64,000 bases of DNA, from positions 124,001 to 188,000 of the forward strand of contig NC_015389.1 of NCBI RefSeq assembly GCF_000195315.1. Reading direction: 5' to 3'. Below, piece after piece: positions 42,371-49,970 of this stretch. The DNA comes from Coriobacterium glomerans PW2. GTDB lineage: Bacteria > Actinomycetota > Coriobacteriia > Coriobacteriales > Coriobacteriaceae. The notes beneath the pieces are model-generated. The model had not been told where the DNA came from, did not search any database, and saw only the letters and a program-made list of their open reading frames with translations. The stretch's first letter is position 1. Each line of letters begins with the position of its first letter. Both the position numbers and the translations under genes were made by a program.

Positions 42371-43348
42371 CTACGCCTCTCGACGCGCCATGGCCTTCTC
42401 GTAGTCGTTCGTTCCCTCGAACACGGGATGCTTATACGGGTTGACCCCGAGCTTCTTCGCGCGGTAGACGACGTAGACGAGCGCCGCGATGTTCACCCCG
42501 AGCGACACGAGCGACACCACCGTGTTGACGGTGACGCTGTTCACCGAGTCGGTCGTGAACACGCTGTAATCCATGAACCAGGGAATCACCTGTGCGAACA
42601 TGCACCACGTGCACAGCGTGAAGGCGCGGTTCTGGATCCAGCCGCCCTTGTTCCAGAAAAACGCCGCCACCGTGGGCGCGAACAGCAGCGCGATGCCGCA
42701 GTACCAGGCGTGCGTCGGCAGGCAGTTGTAGGTGTAGCAGAAGTTCCAGATGTCATAGGCGATGATGTAGACCCAGGTCATGTCGGGCCACAGCATGTCC
42801 TGCTGCTTCTTCGAGGAGAAGATGCCCCACCAGCCCGTCATGCAGAAGATGTTGATGATGCCGGCCATAGCGTTGAAAATGTTGAACCAGCCACCCATCA
42901 GGGTGATGCCCTCGGTGGAGACGTAGGTCGAATTCCATGCCATGACGGCGCTCTGCAGATCGGACACGACGGCGATCAGGATGTTGAATGCCACGATCGC
43001 GAATGGATAGGCCTTGAACCACGTCGACTTGCCCAGAGAGCCCCAGTGGTACTTCAGAACCATGAAGCCCAGACAGCCGGCCAGCGATGCATAGAGCTTC
43101 GCGTAGTGGAACCAGCTGTTCATGTGAACGTAGGTGGGATTGGCGAGCGCCCACGGCGCGCCCATCGCGACACCGGCGTAGATGGCGATGAAGTAGACGG
43201 TCAGAATCCCGGGGACGATCATGAAGAAGAAGATGCCGCCGGCCTTCGATCGACGTGCGATCTCGTTGGCGACGATCAGGCCGATGAACACGGAGATCAT
43301 GCCTATCCACTGATAGGCGGCGTGTTCACCGTAGACTTGGAACAACAT
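42371..43348 (-). CDS. Polytopic membrane protein (possibly DUF5692 family)
   Basis: The predicted protein of 325 residues has nine or ten helices rich in Trp, Tyr and aromatic motifs (TGWWGIFSSKKQQDMLWPDM, YDIWNFCYTYNCLPTHAWY). I think it belongs to DUF5692, but this is from memory. The short basic C-terminus faces the cytosol. ATG at 43348 follows AAGGGAG. Its start overlaps the end of the TetR gene by 23 bp, so it is the regulated partner of that repressor. The function is unknown; a transporter or membrane redox role is possible. Confidence 0.7.
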   Translation of the reverse strand: MLFQVYGEHAAYQWIGMISVFIGLIVANEIARRSKAGGIFFFMIVPGILTVYFIAIYAGVAMGAPWALANPTYVHMNSWFHYAKLYASLAGCLGFMVLKYHWGSLGKSTWFKAYPFAIVAFNILIAVVSDLQSAVMAWNSTYVSTEGITLMGGWFNIFNAMAGIINIFCMTGWWGIFSSKKQQDMLWPDMTWVYIIAYDIWNFCYTYNCLPTHAWYCGIALLFAPTVAAFFWNKGGWIQNRAFTLCTWCMFAQVIPWFMDYSVFTTDSVNSVTVNTVVSLVSLGVNIAALVYVVYRAKKLGVNPYKHPVFEGTNDYEKAMARREA

Positions 43349-44075
43349 CGCATACTCCCTTCTCGAGCCCGCCGTCTCTTGGATGGGCGACAGGCATTCC
43401 AACAAGTGACCTATCTTCAGCGCTCCGTTCCCCTGCATCACCGTGTGAGAGAGCACTGCCGGTGTACTTCGCGGTGAAGCGCTCGATGTGCAGGGTGCTC
43501 GCGATGATATCTCTGATGAGCTCCTCGGATGCGTCCGGATGCGTGCGTATGTACATGATGAGCCCGACGATGAGCACGTAGAGCGTCTCATGGATATGGT
43601 CGATTCGAATCTCGTGATAACGGGAGAAATCGACCACCGTCGAGCTGCAGATGTAGCTCGCGACGCGATCGGCGATGCGGTCGACGAAGTCGGTGTAGAG
43701 GGTCACGTCGTCGGTCAGCGAGATCGACCGAGGCAGATCGCGGGCGCCGAGCACCATGGATTTGAGCAGTCCGGAGACGTCATTCAGAGCGCCCTCGATG
43801 TCGCCGCGTTCGCGGTCGTGATCCCAGATGCGCACCTGTTCGATGAAATCATCTATCGCCGCCTCGAGGGCCGCTTCGAGCGCCGCCTCTTTGGTGGGAA
43901 AGTAGTGATAGAACAGCGAACGGGTGCAGCCGACGCGCTTGGCGACGCCTGAGACGGACAGACGGCTGATTCCCCGCTCCGAGCACGTTCGCCTGACCGC
44001 GTGCAGAATCTCCTCGCGTCGATCCTCGCGCGTGTGGCGCTCGCGAGGACGCGCAGTTGATCTGTCGCCTGTCAT
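43326..44075 (-). CDS. TetR-family transcriptional regulator
   Basis: The predicted protein of 249 residues has the TetR HTH at residues 20-65 (REEILHAVRRTCSERGISRL, then SVSGVAKRVGCTRSLFYHYFP) and an all-helical ligand-binding domain, plus a polar C-terminal tail of about 40 residues that is unusual for the family. It is transcribed with the membrane protein at 42371 (23-bp overlap) and divergently from hypB. A perfect inverted repeat in the shared promoter region (44126-44144) is the likely operator. Confidence 0.87.
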   Translation of the reverse strand: MTGDRSTARPRERHTREDRREEILHAVRRTCSERGISRLSVSGVAKRVGCTRSLFYHYFPTKEAALEAALEAAIDDFIEQVRIWDHDRERGDIEGALNDVSGLLKSMVLGARDLPRSISLTDDVTLYTDFVDRIADRVASYICSSTVVDFSRYHEIRIDHIHETLYVLIVGLIMYIRTHPDASEELIRDIIASTLHIERFTAKYTGSALSHGDAGERSAEDRSLVGMPVAHPRDGGLEKGVCDVVPSLR

Positions 44076-44125
44076 GACCGTCTCCCTGTCGATTTTCGTA
44101 ACTGAGCGATTACAGTCTTGATTAT

Positions 44126-44156
44126 TATTGACATTTCGTCAATATGTAATTTGATA
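44126..44156 (+). promoter_or_regulatory. hypB promoter with overlapping palindromic operator
   Basis: TTGACA (44128-44133) and TTGATA (44151-44156) are spaced exactly 17 bp. The perfect inverted repeat TATTGAC-N5-GTCAATA (44126-44144) covers the -35 box. The divergent TetR-family gene makes its product the likely binder, controlling both hypB and itself. Confidence 0.7.
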
Positions 44157-44201
44157 AAACGCTCGCATCATTCGACGAGCGGTTCCAACGGGAGGTTCCA
44201 T

Positions 44202-44909
44202 ATGTCCGATGTGCGCATACTTGAGGTGAAGCAGAGCATCTTCGAGGATAACGACCGCAAAGCCGATGAGGTTCGGGCCGGCCTCAGGCAGCGGGGGACC
44301 TATCTGCTCAACCTGATGTCGAGTCCGGGCTCCGGCAAGACCACGACGTTGCTGCGGACCATCGGAGCCCTGAGAGATGAGCTCTCCATCGCGGTGATGG
44401 AGGCGGATATCGATTCGGACATCGACGCTCAGGCGATCGCGCGCGCGGGCGTCAGAGCCATCCAGCTCCACACGGGGGGCATGTGCCACCTGGACGCGTA
44501 CATGACGGCGGAGGGTCTCCAGGGCATGGACGAGGACGAGCCGCATGCGAAACCGGTCGATCTGGCGTTCCTCGAGAACGTCGGCAACCTCGTGTGCCCG
44601 GCCGAGTTCGACACCGGGGCGAGCGGCAACGCCATGATCCTGTCGGTGCCGGAGGGTGACGACAAGCCGCTCAAGTATCCGCTCATGTTCAACATCTGCG
44701 ACGTCGTGCTCATCAACAAGATCGACACGCTGCCGATGTTCGACTTCGACATGGAGCGCGCGATCGATAACATCCGCATGCGCAACCCGCGGGCGACCGT
44801 CATTCCGGTGAGCGCGAAGACCGGCGAGGGCATCGACCAATGGTGCGCCTGGCTGCGTGAGCACCTCAGAGCATGGAGGGCCTCGTCCGGCGAGACGCAA
44901 GCGAGCTGA
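44202..44909 (+). CDS. hypB: Hydrogenase/urease nickel incorporation GTPase HypB
   Basis: The predicted cytosolic protein of 235 residues has the HypB G domain: Walker A LMSSPGSGKTT, the switch region MEADIDSDIDAQ, the metal-binding LHTGGMCHLDA with its conserved Cys and His, and the guanine motif LINKID. There is no N-terminal His-rich or CxxCGC storage motif. It delivers nickel to [NiFe]-hydrogenase (or another Ni enzyme) together with HypA. ATG at 44202 follows GGGAGG. The next gene starts 84 bases after the stop. Confidence 0.94.
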   Translation: MSDVRILEVKQSIFEDNDRKADEVRAGLRQRGTYLLNLMSSPGSGKTTTLLRTIGALRDELSIAVMEADIDSDIDAQAIARAGVRAIQLHTGGMCHLDAYMTAEGLQGMDEDEPHAKPVDLAFLENVGNLVCPAEFDTGASGNAMILSVPEGDDKPLKYPLMFNICDVVLINKIDTLPMFDFDMERAIDNIRMRNPRATVIPVSAKTGEGIDQWCAWLREHLRAWRASSGETQAS

Positions 44910-44992
44910 CCTGGCGGCATCCTTCTGAATCGGAACCGCCCGCAACGCCCGCGGAGGGTTCGGTTGATCAAACGCGCATGAGAGAGGATCGT

Positions 44993-47767
44993 ATGGATAT
45001 CAACGCACCCGGCATGTCCTATCTTGAGCCCGACATCGGCGCCGAGTTCGTCCCGCCCATCCCCGCCCATCCCCGGGAGCGGATCGTGGCGCTGTGCCGG
45101 CACTGCACGAACCGCCTGATCGGACGCGGCAACCTGCTGCCCTACGAGTACTGGTCGTTCGCGAGCGTCGCCACCGATGAGATGGCCGACGTCCTGCTCC
45201 AGATGAAGATGCGCCATCCCTACACCCTTTCCGAAGCCGTGCGCGAGACCGGCCTCGACGAAGAGCCCCTCGAGAGGCTGCTCGATGAGATGTCCTACAT
45301 CGGGCTGCTCGAGTACAACTGGGAGAATCCCACCCGTACGAAGCAGTGGGTGCTGCCCATGCTCGTGCCCGGCTCAGCGGAGTTTCTCAACATGCGGCTA
45401 AGCCAGATCGACGAGCATCCCATCGTCGCGAAGTTCTTCGAGCAATCGTCGAAGGGGCCGCTGTCGCGCGCCACGCCGATGGTGCCGCCCGGCGGCGCGG
45501 GCATCGGCATGCACGTCATCCCCGTGGAGCGCGCCATCGAGACGGAGAATCGCTCCGTGTCGGTCGAGCACATCGAGCACTGGCTCGACAAGTACGAGGG
45601 CAAGTACGCCGCCAGCCCCTGCAGCTGCCGCATGAGCAGAAACAAGCTCGGCGAGGGTTGCGGCGACGATCCGCGCGACTGGTGCATAGCGGTCGGCGAC
45701 ATGGCCGACTACATCGTCGAGACCGACCGCGGCCGCTACATAGACCGCGACGAGGTCATGGCGATCTTGAAGCGCGCTGAGGACAACGGCTTCGTGCATC
45801 AGATCACCAACATCGACGGCGAGAACAAGATCTTCGCGATCTGCAACTGCAACGTCAACGTCTGCTACGCGCTGCGCACCTCGCAGCTGTTCAACACGCC
45901 CAACCTGTCGCGATCGGCCTATGTGGCCCGCGTGGACGCGAGAGACTGCGTCGCGTGCGGGCGCTGCGTCGAGGTGTGTCCGGCCGGTGCGGTGAAGCTC
46001 GGCCAGAAGCTGTGTCTCGCGTCGACCGGCGCCGCACCGGACTACCCCAAGCAAGAGCTGCCCGATGCGGTGAAATGGGGCCCGGAGAGGTGGTCGCCCG
46101 ACTACCGCAACAGGAACCGGATCGAGACCTATGACACGGGAACCGCGCCGTGCAAGACGGCCTGCCCGGCCCATATCGCCGTGCAGGGCTATCTCAAGCT
46201 TGCCGCGCAGGGCAGATACCGCGAGGCGCTCGCGCTCATCAAGCGCGAGAATCCGCTGCCGGCCGTGTGCGGTCGCATCTGCAACCGCGCCTGCGAGGAC
46301 GCCTGCACGCGCGGCGGCGTCGATGCGGCGATCGCGATCGACGAGGTCAAGAAGTTCATCGCCCAGCAGGATCTCGATGCCTGCGCGCGCTTCATCCCGC
46401 CGACGGTCGCGCCTACGACCGGCGAGGGCTTCGAGGAGCGCGTCGCCATCGTGGGCGCCGGACCGGCCGGGCTGTCGTGCGCCTACTATCTGGCGGAGAA
46501 GGGCTACCACCCGGTCGTGTTCGAGCGCAGCGAGCGGCCCGGAGGCATGCTCACCTACGGCGTCCCCTCCTACAAGCTCGAGAAAGATGTCATCGCCGCC
46601 GAGGTCGACGTCATCCGCGAGATGGGCGCCGAGATCCGCTGCGGCGTCGAGGTCGGGCGCGATGTCAGTCTCGCCGATCTGCGCGCACAGGGCTTCAAGG
46701 CGTTCTATCTGGCGATCGGTTGCCAAGCCGGTCGCTCGGCGGGTATCGCCGGTGAGGACGCCGAGGGCGTCTCGACCGCCGTCGCGTTCCTGCGGTCCGT
46801 GTCGTCGGGGGAGCTCGACGCGCTCTCGGGTCGAACGGTCGTGGTCGGCGGCGGCAACGTCGCGATCGATGTCGCCCGCTCCGCGGCGCGGCTGGGATCG
46901 GCGTCCGTCTCGATGCTGTGTCTGGAGAGCGCCGAGGAGATGCCGGCCAGCGATGAGGAGGTCGCCTGCGCGCGCGCTGACGGCGTCGAGATCGCCTGCG
47001 GCTGGGGGCCCGCGGAGATTCTGACGGATGGCGACCGCGTTCGCGGTGTTCGCTTCAAGCGCTGCACGCGCGTCTTCGACGATGAGGGACGCTTCGCGCC
47101 GGTCTATGACGAGGCCGAGACCAAAGAACTCGAATGCGACCGGGTCGTGCTCTCCATCGGCCAGGCCATCGAATGGGGCGATCTGCTCGCGGACAGCGCC
47201 GTCAAGCTCGGACGCGGCCAGGGGCCGCTTTGCGATCCGAAGACCTATCAAACCGATGAGCCGGACATCTTTGTCGGCGGTGACGTTCACACGGGACCGA
47301 AGTTCGCGATCGACGCCATCGCCGCGGGGCACGAAGCGGCCATCTCGATCCATCGCTTCGTGCAGCACGCCACGCTCACGATCGGCCGCAATCCGCGCGT
47401 CTATCGCGAGCTGGACAAGGCGCGCGCCGACGTGGGGGAGTACGATCGCTCGACGCGTCAGGCGCCCGCGATCGATGGAGAGCGCGAACGCAGCGAGCCG
47501 TTTCGCGAGTACGTGCGGACCCTGAGCGAGGAGCAGGTGCGCATCGAGACCGCCCGCTGCTTGGGCTGCGGCGCGTCCGTTGTCGACGAGAACAAGTGCA
47601 TCGGCTGCGGCCTGTGCACGACGAAGTGCGATTTCGATGCCATCCATCTGCACCGCGAGCACCCCGAGGCGAGCCGCATGGTCAAGTACGAGAAGAAGCT
47701 GCCGACGCTTCTGAAGTACGCGATCAAGCGCGAGATCAAGATTCGCTTCGGTGCCAAGGCGAAGTAG
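44993..47767 (+). CDS. Large FAD/NAD(P) and Fe-S oxidoreductase (GltD/NfnB-like)
   Basis: The predicted cytosolic protein has 924 residues. Residues 1-310 form a helical, cysteine-containing domain (PCSCRMSRNKLGEGCGDDP, ICNCNVNVC) as in 4Fe-4S proteins of anaerobes. CVACGRCVEVCP near residue 319 is a ferredoxin motif. From about 387 a GltD-type Fe-S helical domain follows (CKTACPAHIAVQGYL, CGRICNRACEDAC), then an FAD/NAD(P)-binding Pyr_redox_2 domain (VAIVGAGPAGLSCAYYLAEK at about 484; VVVGGGNVAIDVARSA) and C-terminal ferredoxin cysteines (CLGCG, CIGCGLCTTKC). It could transfer electrons between NAD(P)H and ferredoxin or a hydrogenase. ATG at 44993 follows AGAGAGGA. It lies between hypB and hypA with a 9-base gap to hypA. 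Confidence 0.85.
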   Translation: MDINAPGMSYLEPDIGAEFVPPIPAHPRERIVALCRHCTNRLIGRGNLLPYEYWSFASVATDEMADVLLQMKMRHPYTLSEAVRETGLDEEPLERLLDEMSYIGLLEYNWENPTRTKQWVLPMLVPGSAEFLNMRLSQIDEHPIVAKFFEQSSKGPLSRATPMVPPGGAGIGMHVIPVERAIETENRSVSVEHIEHWLDKYEGKYAASPCSCRMSRNKLGEGCGDDPRDWCIAVGDMADYIVETDRGRYIDRDEVMAILKRAEDNGFVHQITNIDGENKIFAICNCNVNVCYALRTSQLFNTPNLSRSAYVARVDARDCVACGRCVEVCPAGAVKLGQKLCLASTGAAPDYPKQELPDAVKWGPERWSPDYRNRNRIETYDTGTAPCKTACPAHIAVQGYLKLAAQGRYREALALIKRENPLPAVCGRICNRACEDACTRGGVDAAIAIDEVKKFIAQQDLDACARFIPPTVAPTTGEGFEERVAIVGAGPAGLSCAYYLAEKGYHPVVFERSERPGGMLTYGVPSYKLEKDVIAAEVDVIREMGAEIRCGVEVGRDVSLADLRAQGFKAFYLAIGCQAGRSAGIAGEDAEGVSTAVAFLRSVSSGELDALSGRTVVVGGGNVAIDVARSAARLGSASVSMLCLESAEEMPASDEEVACARADGVEIACGWGPAEILTDGDRVRGVRFKRCTRVFDDEGRFAPVYDEAETKELECDRVVLSIGQAIEWGDLLADSAVKLGRGQGPLCDPKTYQTDEPDIFVGGDVHTGPKFAIDAIAAGHEAAISIHRFVQHATLTIGRNPRVYRELDKARADVGEYDRSTRQAPAIDGERERSEPFREYVRTLSEEQVRIETARCLGCGASVVDENKCIGCGLCTTKCDFDAIHLHREHPEASRMVKYEKKLPTLLKYAIKREIKIRFGAKAK

Positions 47768-47776
47768 GGACCGGTC

Positions 47777-48187
47777 GTGCACGAACTCGGCATCGTCTTC
47801 CATATGATCCGCACCGTCGAGGGCGTGGCGACCGATCGCGACATCGCGCGCGTCTCGGCCGTGACGCTCGAGCTCGGCGAGGTCTCGGGCATCATCCCGA
47901 GTTACCTCGAGAGCTGCTGGCGTTGGGCGTGCGACAGAAGCGAGCTCATGCGGGGCGCCGATCTGGTTGTCGAAGAGGTTCCGGCGATCACCTACTGCGA
48001 GGACTGCGAGCGGACCTATCCGACCGTCGAACACGGTCGCACCTGCCCGTACTGCGGAAGCGGACGAACGGTGCTCGCGCAAGGCGATGAGACCATCATC
48101 AAGGAGATCGCTGTGCCCGATGAGCGCCCCGGAGGGCTTGCCGGATCATCTGAGGTCGCAGATAGTGATTCTGCTATACGGGTTTGA
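47777..48187 (+). CDS. hypA: Hydrogenase nickel incorporation protein HypA
   Basis: The predicted protein of 136 residues starts MHELG, with the conserved His2 that binds nickel, and has a zinc domain with two CxxC motifs (CEDC and CPYC). The start codon is GTG at 47777, giving the conserved Met-His-Glu start. It works with HypB (44202) in nickel insertion. About 20 residues of the C-terminal tail after the last strand are polar and not conserved. No hydrogenase structural genes are in the window. Confidence 0.93.
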   Translation: MHELGIVFHMIRTVEGVATDRDIARVSAVTLELGEVSGIIPSYLESCWRWACDRSELMRGADLVVEEVPAITYCEDCERTYPTVEHGRTCPYCGSGRTVLAQGDETIIKEIAVPDERPGGLAGSSEVADSDSAIRV

Positions 48188-48308
48188 GCCCTGTGCCGAT
48201 CACATCGGGTAGGGCTTGCAGACGCCATGCCAGAGCGCGCCCGGTGCGACGAATCGACCAGTGGGTATGCTACAATTTGACGCGCGCTGACACGGGTAGC
48301 GCGTCATC

Positions 48309-48384
48309 GCCTCCGTAGCTCAGGGGATAGAGCACCGCTCTCCTAAAGCGGGTGTCGACAGTTCGAATCTGCCCGGGGGCACCA
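48309..48384 (+). tRNA. tRNA-Arg (anticodon CCU)
   Basis: The 76-nt sequence folds as a full cloverleaf: acceptor stem GCCTCCG with CGGGGGC, a D-arm with GCTC/GAGC, anticodon stem CCGCT/AGCGG with loop CTCCTAA giving anticodon CCU, and a TTCGAAT T-loop. CCA is encoded at 48382-48384. It decodes AGG. The region 3' of it lacks ordinary genes for 1.5 kb, which suggests use as an integration site. A terminator follows at 48393. Confidence 0.95.
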
Positions 48385-48392
48385 GAAAAAAC

Positions 48393-48428
48393 GCAGGTCA
48401 AATGATATGTTTCATTGGCCTGCTTTTT
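48393..48428 (+). terminator. Rho-independent terminator of tRNA-Arg
   Basis: GCAGG-T-CAAATGA and TCATTGG-CCTGC form an imperfect stem of about 11 pairs, ending at 48423. TTTTT follows at 48424-48428. It lies nine bases after the tRNA CCA end. Confidence 0.8.
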
Positions 48429-48512
48429 CTTATTCAAAAGCCGAAGAAACAAAATGGGGTGAAATAGGGGTGAAAGAATTTTCTATGGAGAATGCGCCGA
48501 ACTTGTGAGATC

Positions 48513-48587
48513 GCGGTTTTCAACCCTTTCCACAGCCTGCGGGCTAGGCAGCGGAACCCTCCGGCTATGGAAAGCATTGGAAACCGC
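48513..48587. repeat. Imperfect 20-bp inverted repeat downstream of tRNA-Arg
   Basis: The arms at 48513-48532 and 48568-48587 match at 17 of 20 positions (outer GCGGTTT / AAACCGC and inner CTTTCCA / TGGAAAG perfect). They enclose 35 bases. They could be the ends of a small mobile element or the stem of a structured RNA, the first of a run of hairpins to 48979. Confidence 0.6.
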
Positions 48588-48593
48588 TGGACT

Positions 48594-48979
48594 CTGATCG
48601 CCGGCCCGTCGGGCCGGCGATCAGCCCTCGGGAGCGCCCGCCCCCGCCATGGCCGCCATGGCCATCACGCCTCGCAGCGCGACGCTCCGGTCCCGCTGCG
48701 CGGAACCTGCGCCCGGTCGCAGGGGCGGAATCCCCGCCGGGGATGTCCGTCCCCGCTCCCTCTCGCTCCCTCTGCTCGGAGTCCCCGCCGGGGACGTCCT
48801 CGCGCCGCTCGCTCACCGTGCTTGCAAGATATGGATTCGTCCTCACAAACCGTCGTTCCTCCGGTTTGCGAGGACGAATCAATCTTGTCCTGCGCGAATG
48901 CGCAGGAAGGGGAGAACCGCTCGCTACGGCTCGCTCTCTCCAAGAGAAGAGGGCCGATCGGCTCGCACGCCGTCGGCCC
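48594..48979. repeat. Cluster of strong hairpins and direct repeats, possible structured element
   Basis: Within 390 bp there are: a 14-bp perfect stem with a three-base loop (48594-48624); two 18-base direct repeats (48731-48748 and 48782-48799, 17 of 18 identical) each holding TCCCCGCCGGGGA; a long stem of about 24 pairs (48825-48852 with 48862-48887); an 8-bp stem TCCTGCGC/GCGCAGGA (48888-48907); and GGGCCGA/TCGGCCC (48951-48979). No convincing protein is encoded. It may be a structured RNA or a genome-specific repeat element. Confidence 0.6.
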
Positions 48980-48992
48980 GCCGGTCGCCTCG

Positions 48993-49511
48993 TCACCTCT
49001 CGAAGCCGTCATCCGCCGCTCGCTCCGCGTCTCGCTCCAGGAGCCTGGCGATGGAGAGAGAGCGCGACATGCTCCCGAGATCGAGCCTCAGCTCTCTGCC
49101 CGATCGGCTCACGGCGCGACCGAGGGTCGCCCCGTTCACCCTGCGCTCGGTGCCCCTCCCGCTGCGCTCGAGGCTCTTCGACCTGAAGCGGAATTGCAGG
49201 TCCCCCGACTTCGCGCGCGTCATCTCGATCCCATCGCCCCTGAGCCTCCGGGCGAGCTCGCGCGGTCGGTTGTCGCAGATCGCCATGCGGGCGACCTCGC
49301 CTGCGCGCTTGGCGACGCATGCGCGCACGCGATCGTTCTCCGAGCGGTGCGAGGCGTCGCGCCGTCGCCATTCCCTCTCGCACCTCGATGGCTGACGAGC
49401 ATGGGAGCGGAAGTTGCTCCTGTGCTCAAACTGTCTGGGACCGCAGAGATCATCGAGTTCACGGGCGGTTCTGATTGCTCGTCGCCGCCGCGTGGGCCCG
49501 ACCCACATCAA
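48993..49511 (-). pseudogene. Arg-rich minus-strand frame, possible mobilisation-gene remnant
   Basis: The frame of 172 codons is rich in Arg and Ser. A few segments (RELARRLRGDGIEMTRAKSG, then RFRSKSLERSGRGTERR and VNGATLGRAVSRSG) loosely recall the C-terminal part of relaxase/mobilisation proteins, but no catalytic motif is present and no ribosome site is seen. High GC alone can produce such a frame. It is listed as a doubtful remnant because the flanks have mobile-element traits. Confidence 0.25.
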
Positions 49512-49690
49512 GCTTGCAGCCGGTCTGCAAATTGGTGCGACTGATCGCCATGCGGGTGCCAGAGCACCACTTTAACAACGCCCTGTATGTCATCTTTCTT
49601 GACAGGGTCTAAAGAACGCGGTTGGAAACCGTACAACCATTTGTGCCAGCAGTATGACCGTGCTGTGAATAGTCTCAGTGAGTTTTTCAT

Positions 49691-49728
49691 GCCTGATAGT
49701 TCAATGGGTAGAACCCCCTCCAAGGTTG
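49691..49728 (+). other. tRNA-Gly-like fragment (D-arm), possible integration scar
   Basis: The stretch contains ATAGTTCAATGG and TAGAACCCC, the D-arm and following bases of a bacterial tRNA-Gly, but the anticodon and T-arms are missing. A GTTGTT/AACAAC hairpin follows (49725-49740). A partial tRNA of this kind is often left by integration or recombination at tRNA genes. Confidence 0.45.
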
Positions 49729-49796
49729 TTTGAGAACAACATACACGCCGGACTGTCTGAAAGACAATCACTGCGTATCGCTTTCCCTCACTTATT

Positions 49797-49830
49797 CGGG
49801 ACCTTGTTCACAAGGTCCCGAAGGCTTTTT
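49797..49830 (+). terminator. Terminator-like hairpin ahead of the pilin gene
   Basis: CGGGACCTTG (49797-49806) pairs perfectly with CAAGGTCCCG (49811-49820) around a TTCA loop, and TTTTT follows at 49826-49830. It lies 140 bases before the pilin start, so it either ends an upstream transcript or attenuates the pilus operon. Confidence 0.75.
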
Positions 49831-49970
49831 GAAACCCTGTATTCACCAGCTGGGGAGCCTCGGAATGAAGTCGCGCCAACCCATCGCGCCGCCTCGGAGG
49901 TCGATTCGAAGAGAAAGCGATGAAGCGTGCTGTAAAAAACAACGAAGATGCACCGTACAAGGAGGTAGAC

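Noticed and set aside
45398-48082. 894-codon open frame on the minus strand opposite the hyp oxidoreductase
   Set aside because: It is a GC-driven antisense shadow: the plus strand encodes clear Fe-S and FAD motifs, while the minus frame is Arg/Asp/His-rich without any domain or ribosome site.
48513-48587. Insertion-sequence terminal repeats
   Set aside because: Only 35 bases lie between the arms and no transposase is present; a hairpin or small non-autonomous element fits better.
48480-49960. CRISPR array
   Set aside because: The repeats are hairpins and one pair of direct repeats without regular spacers; no cas genes are near.
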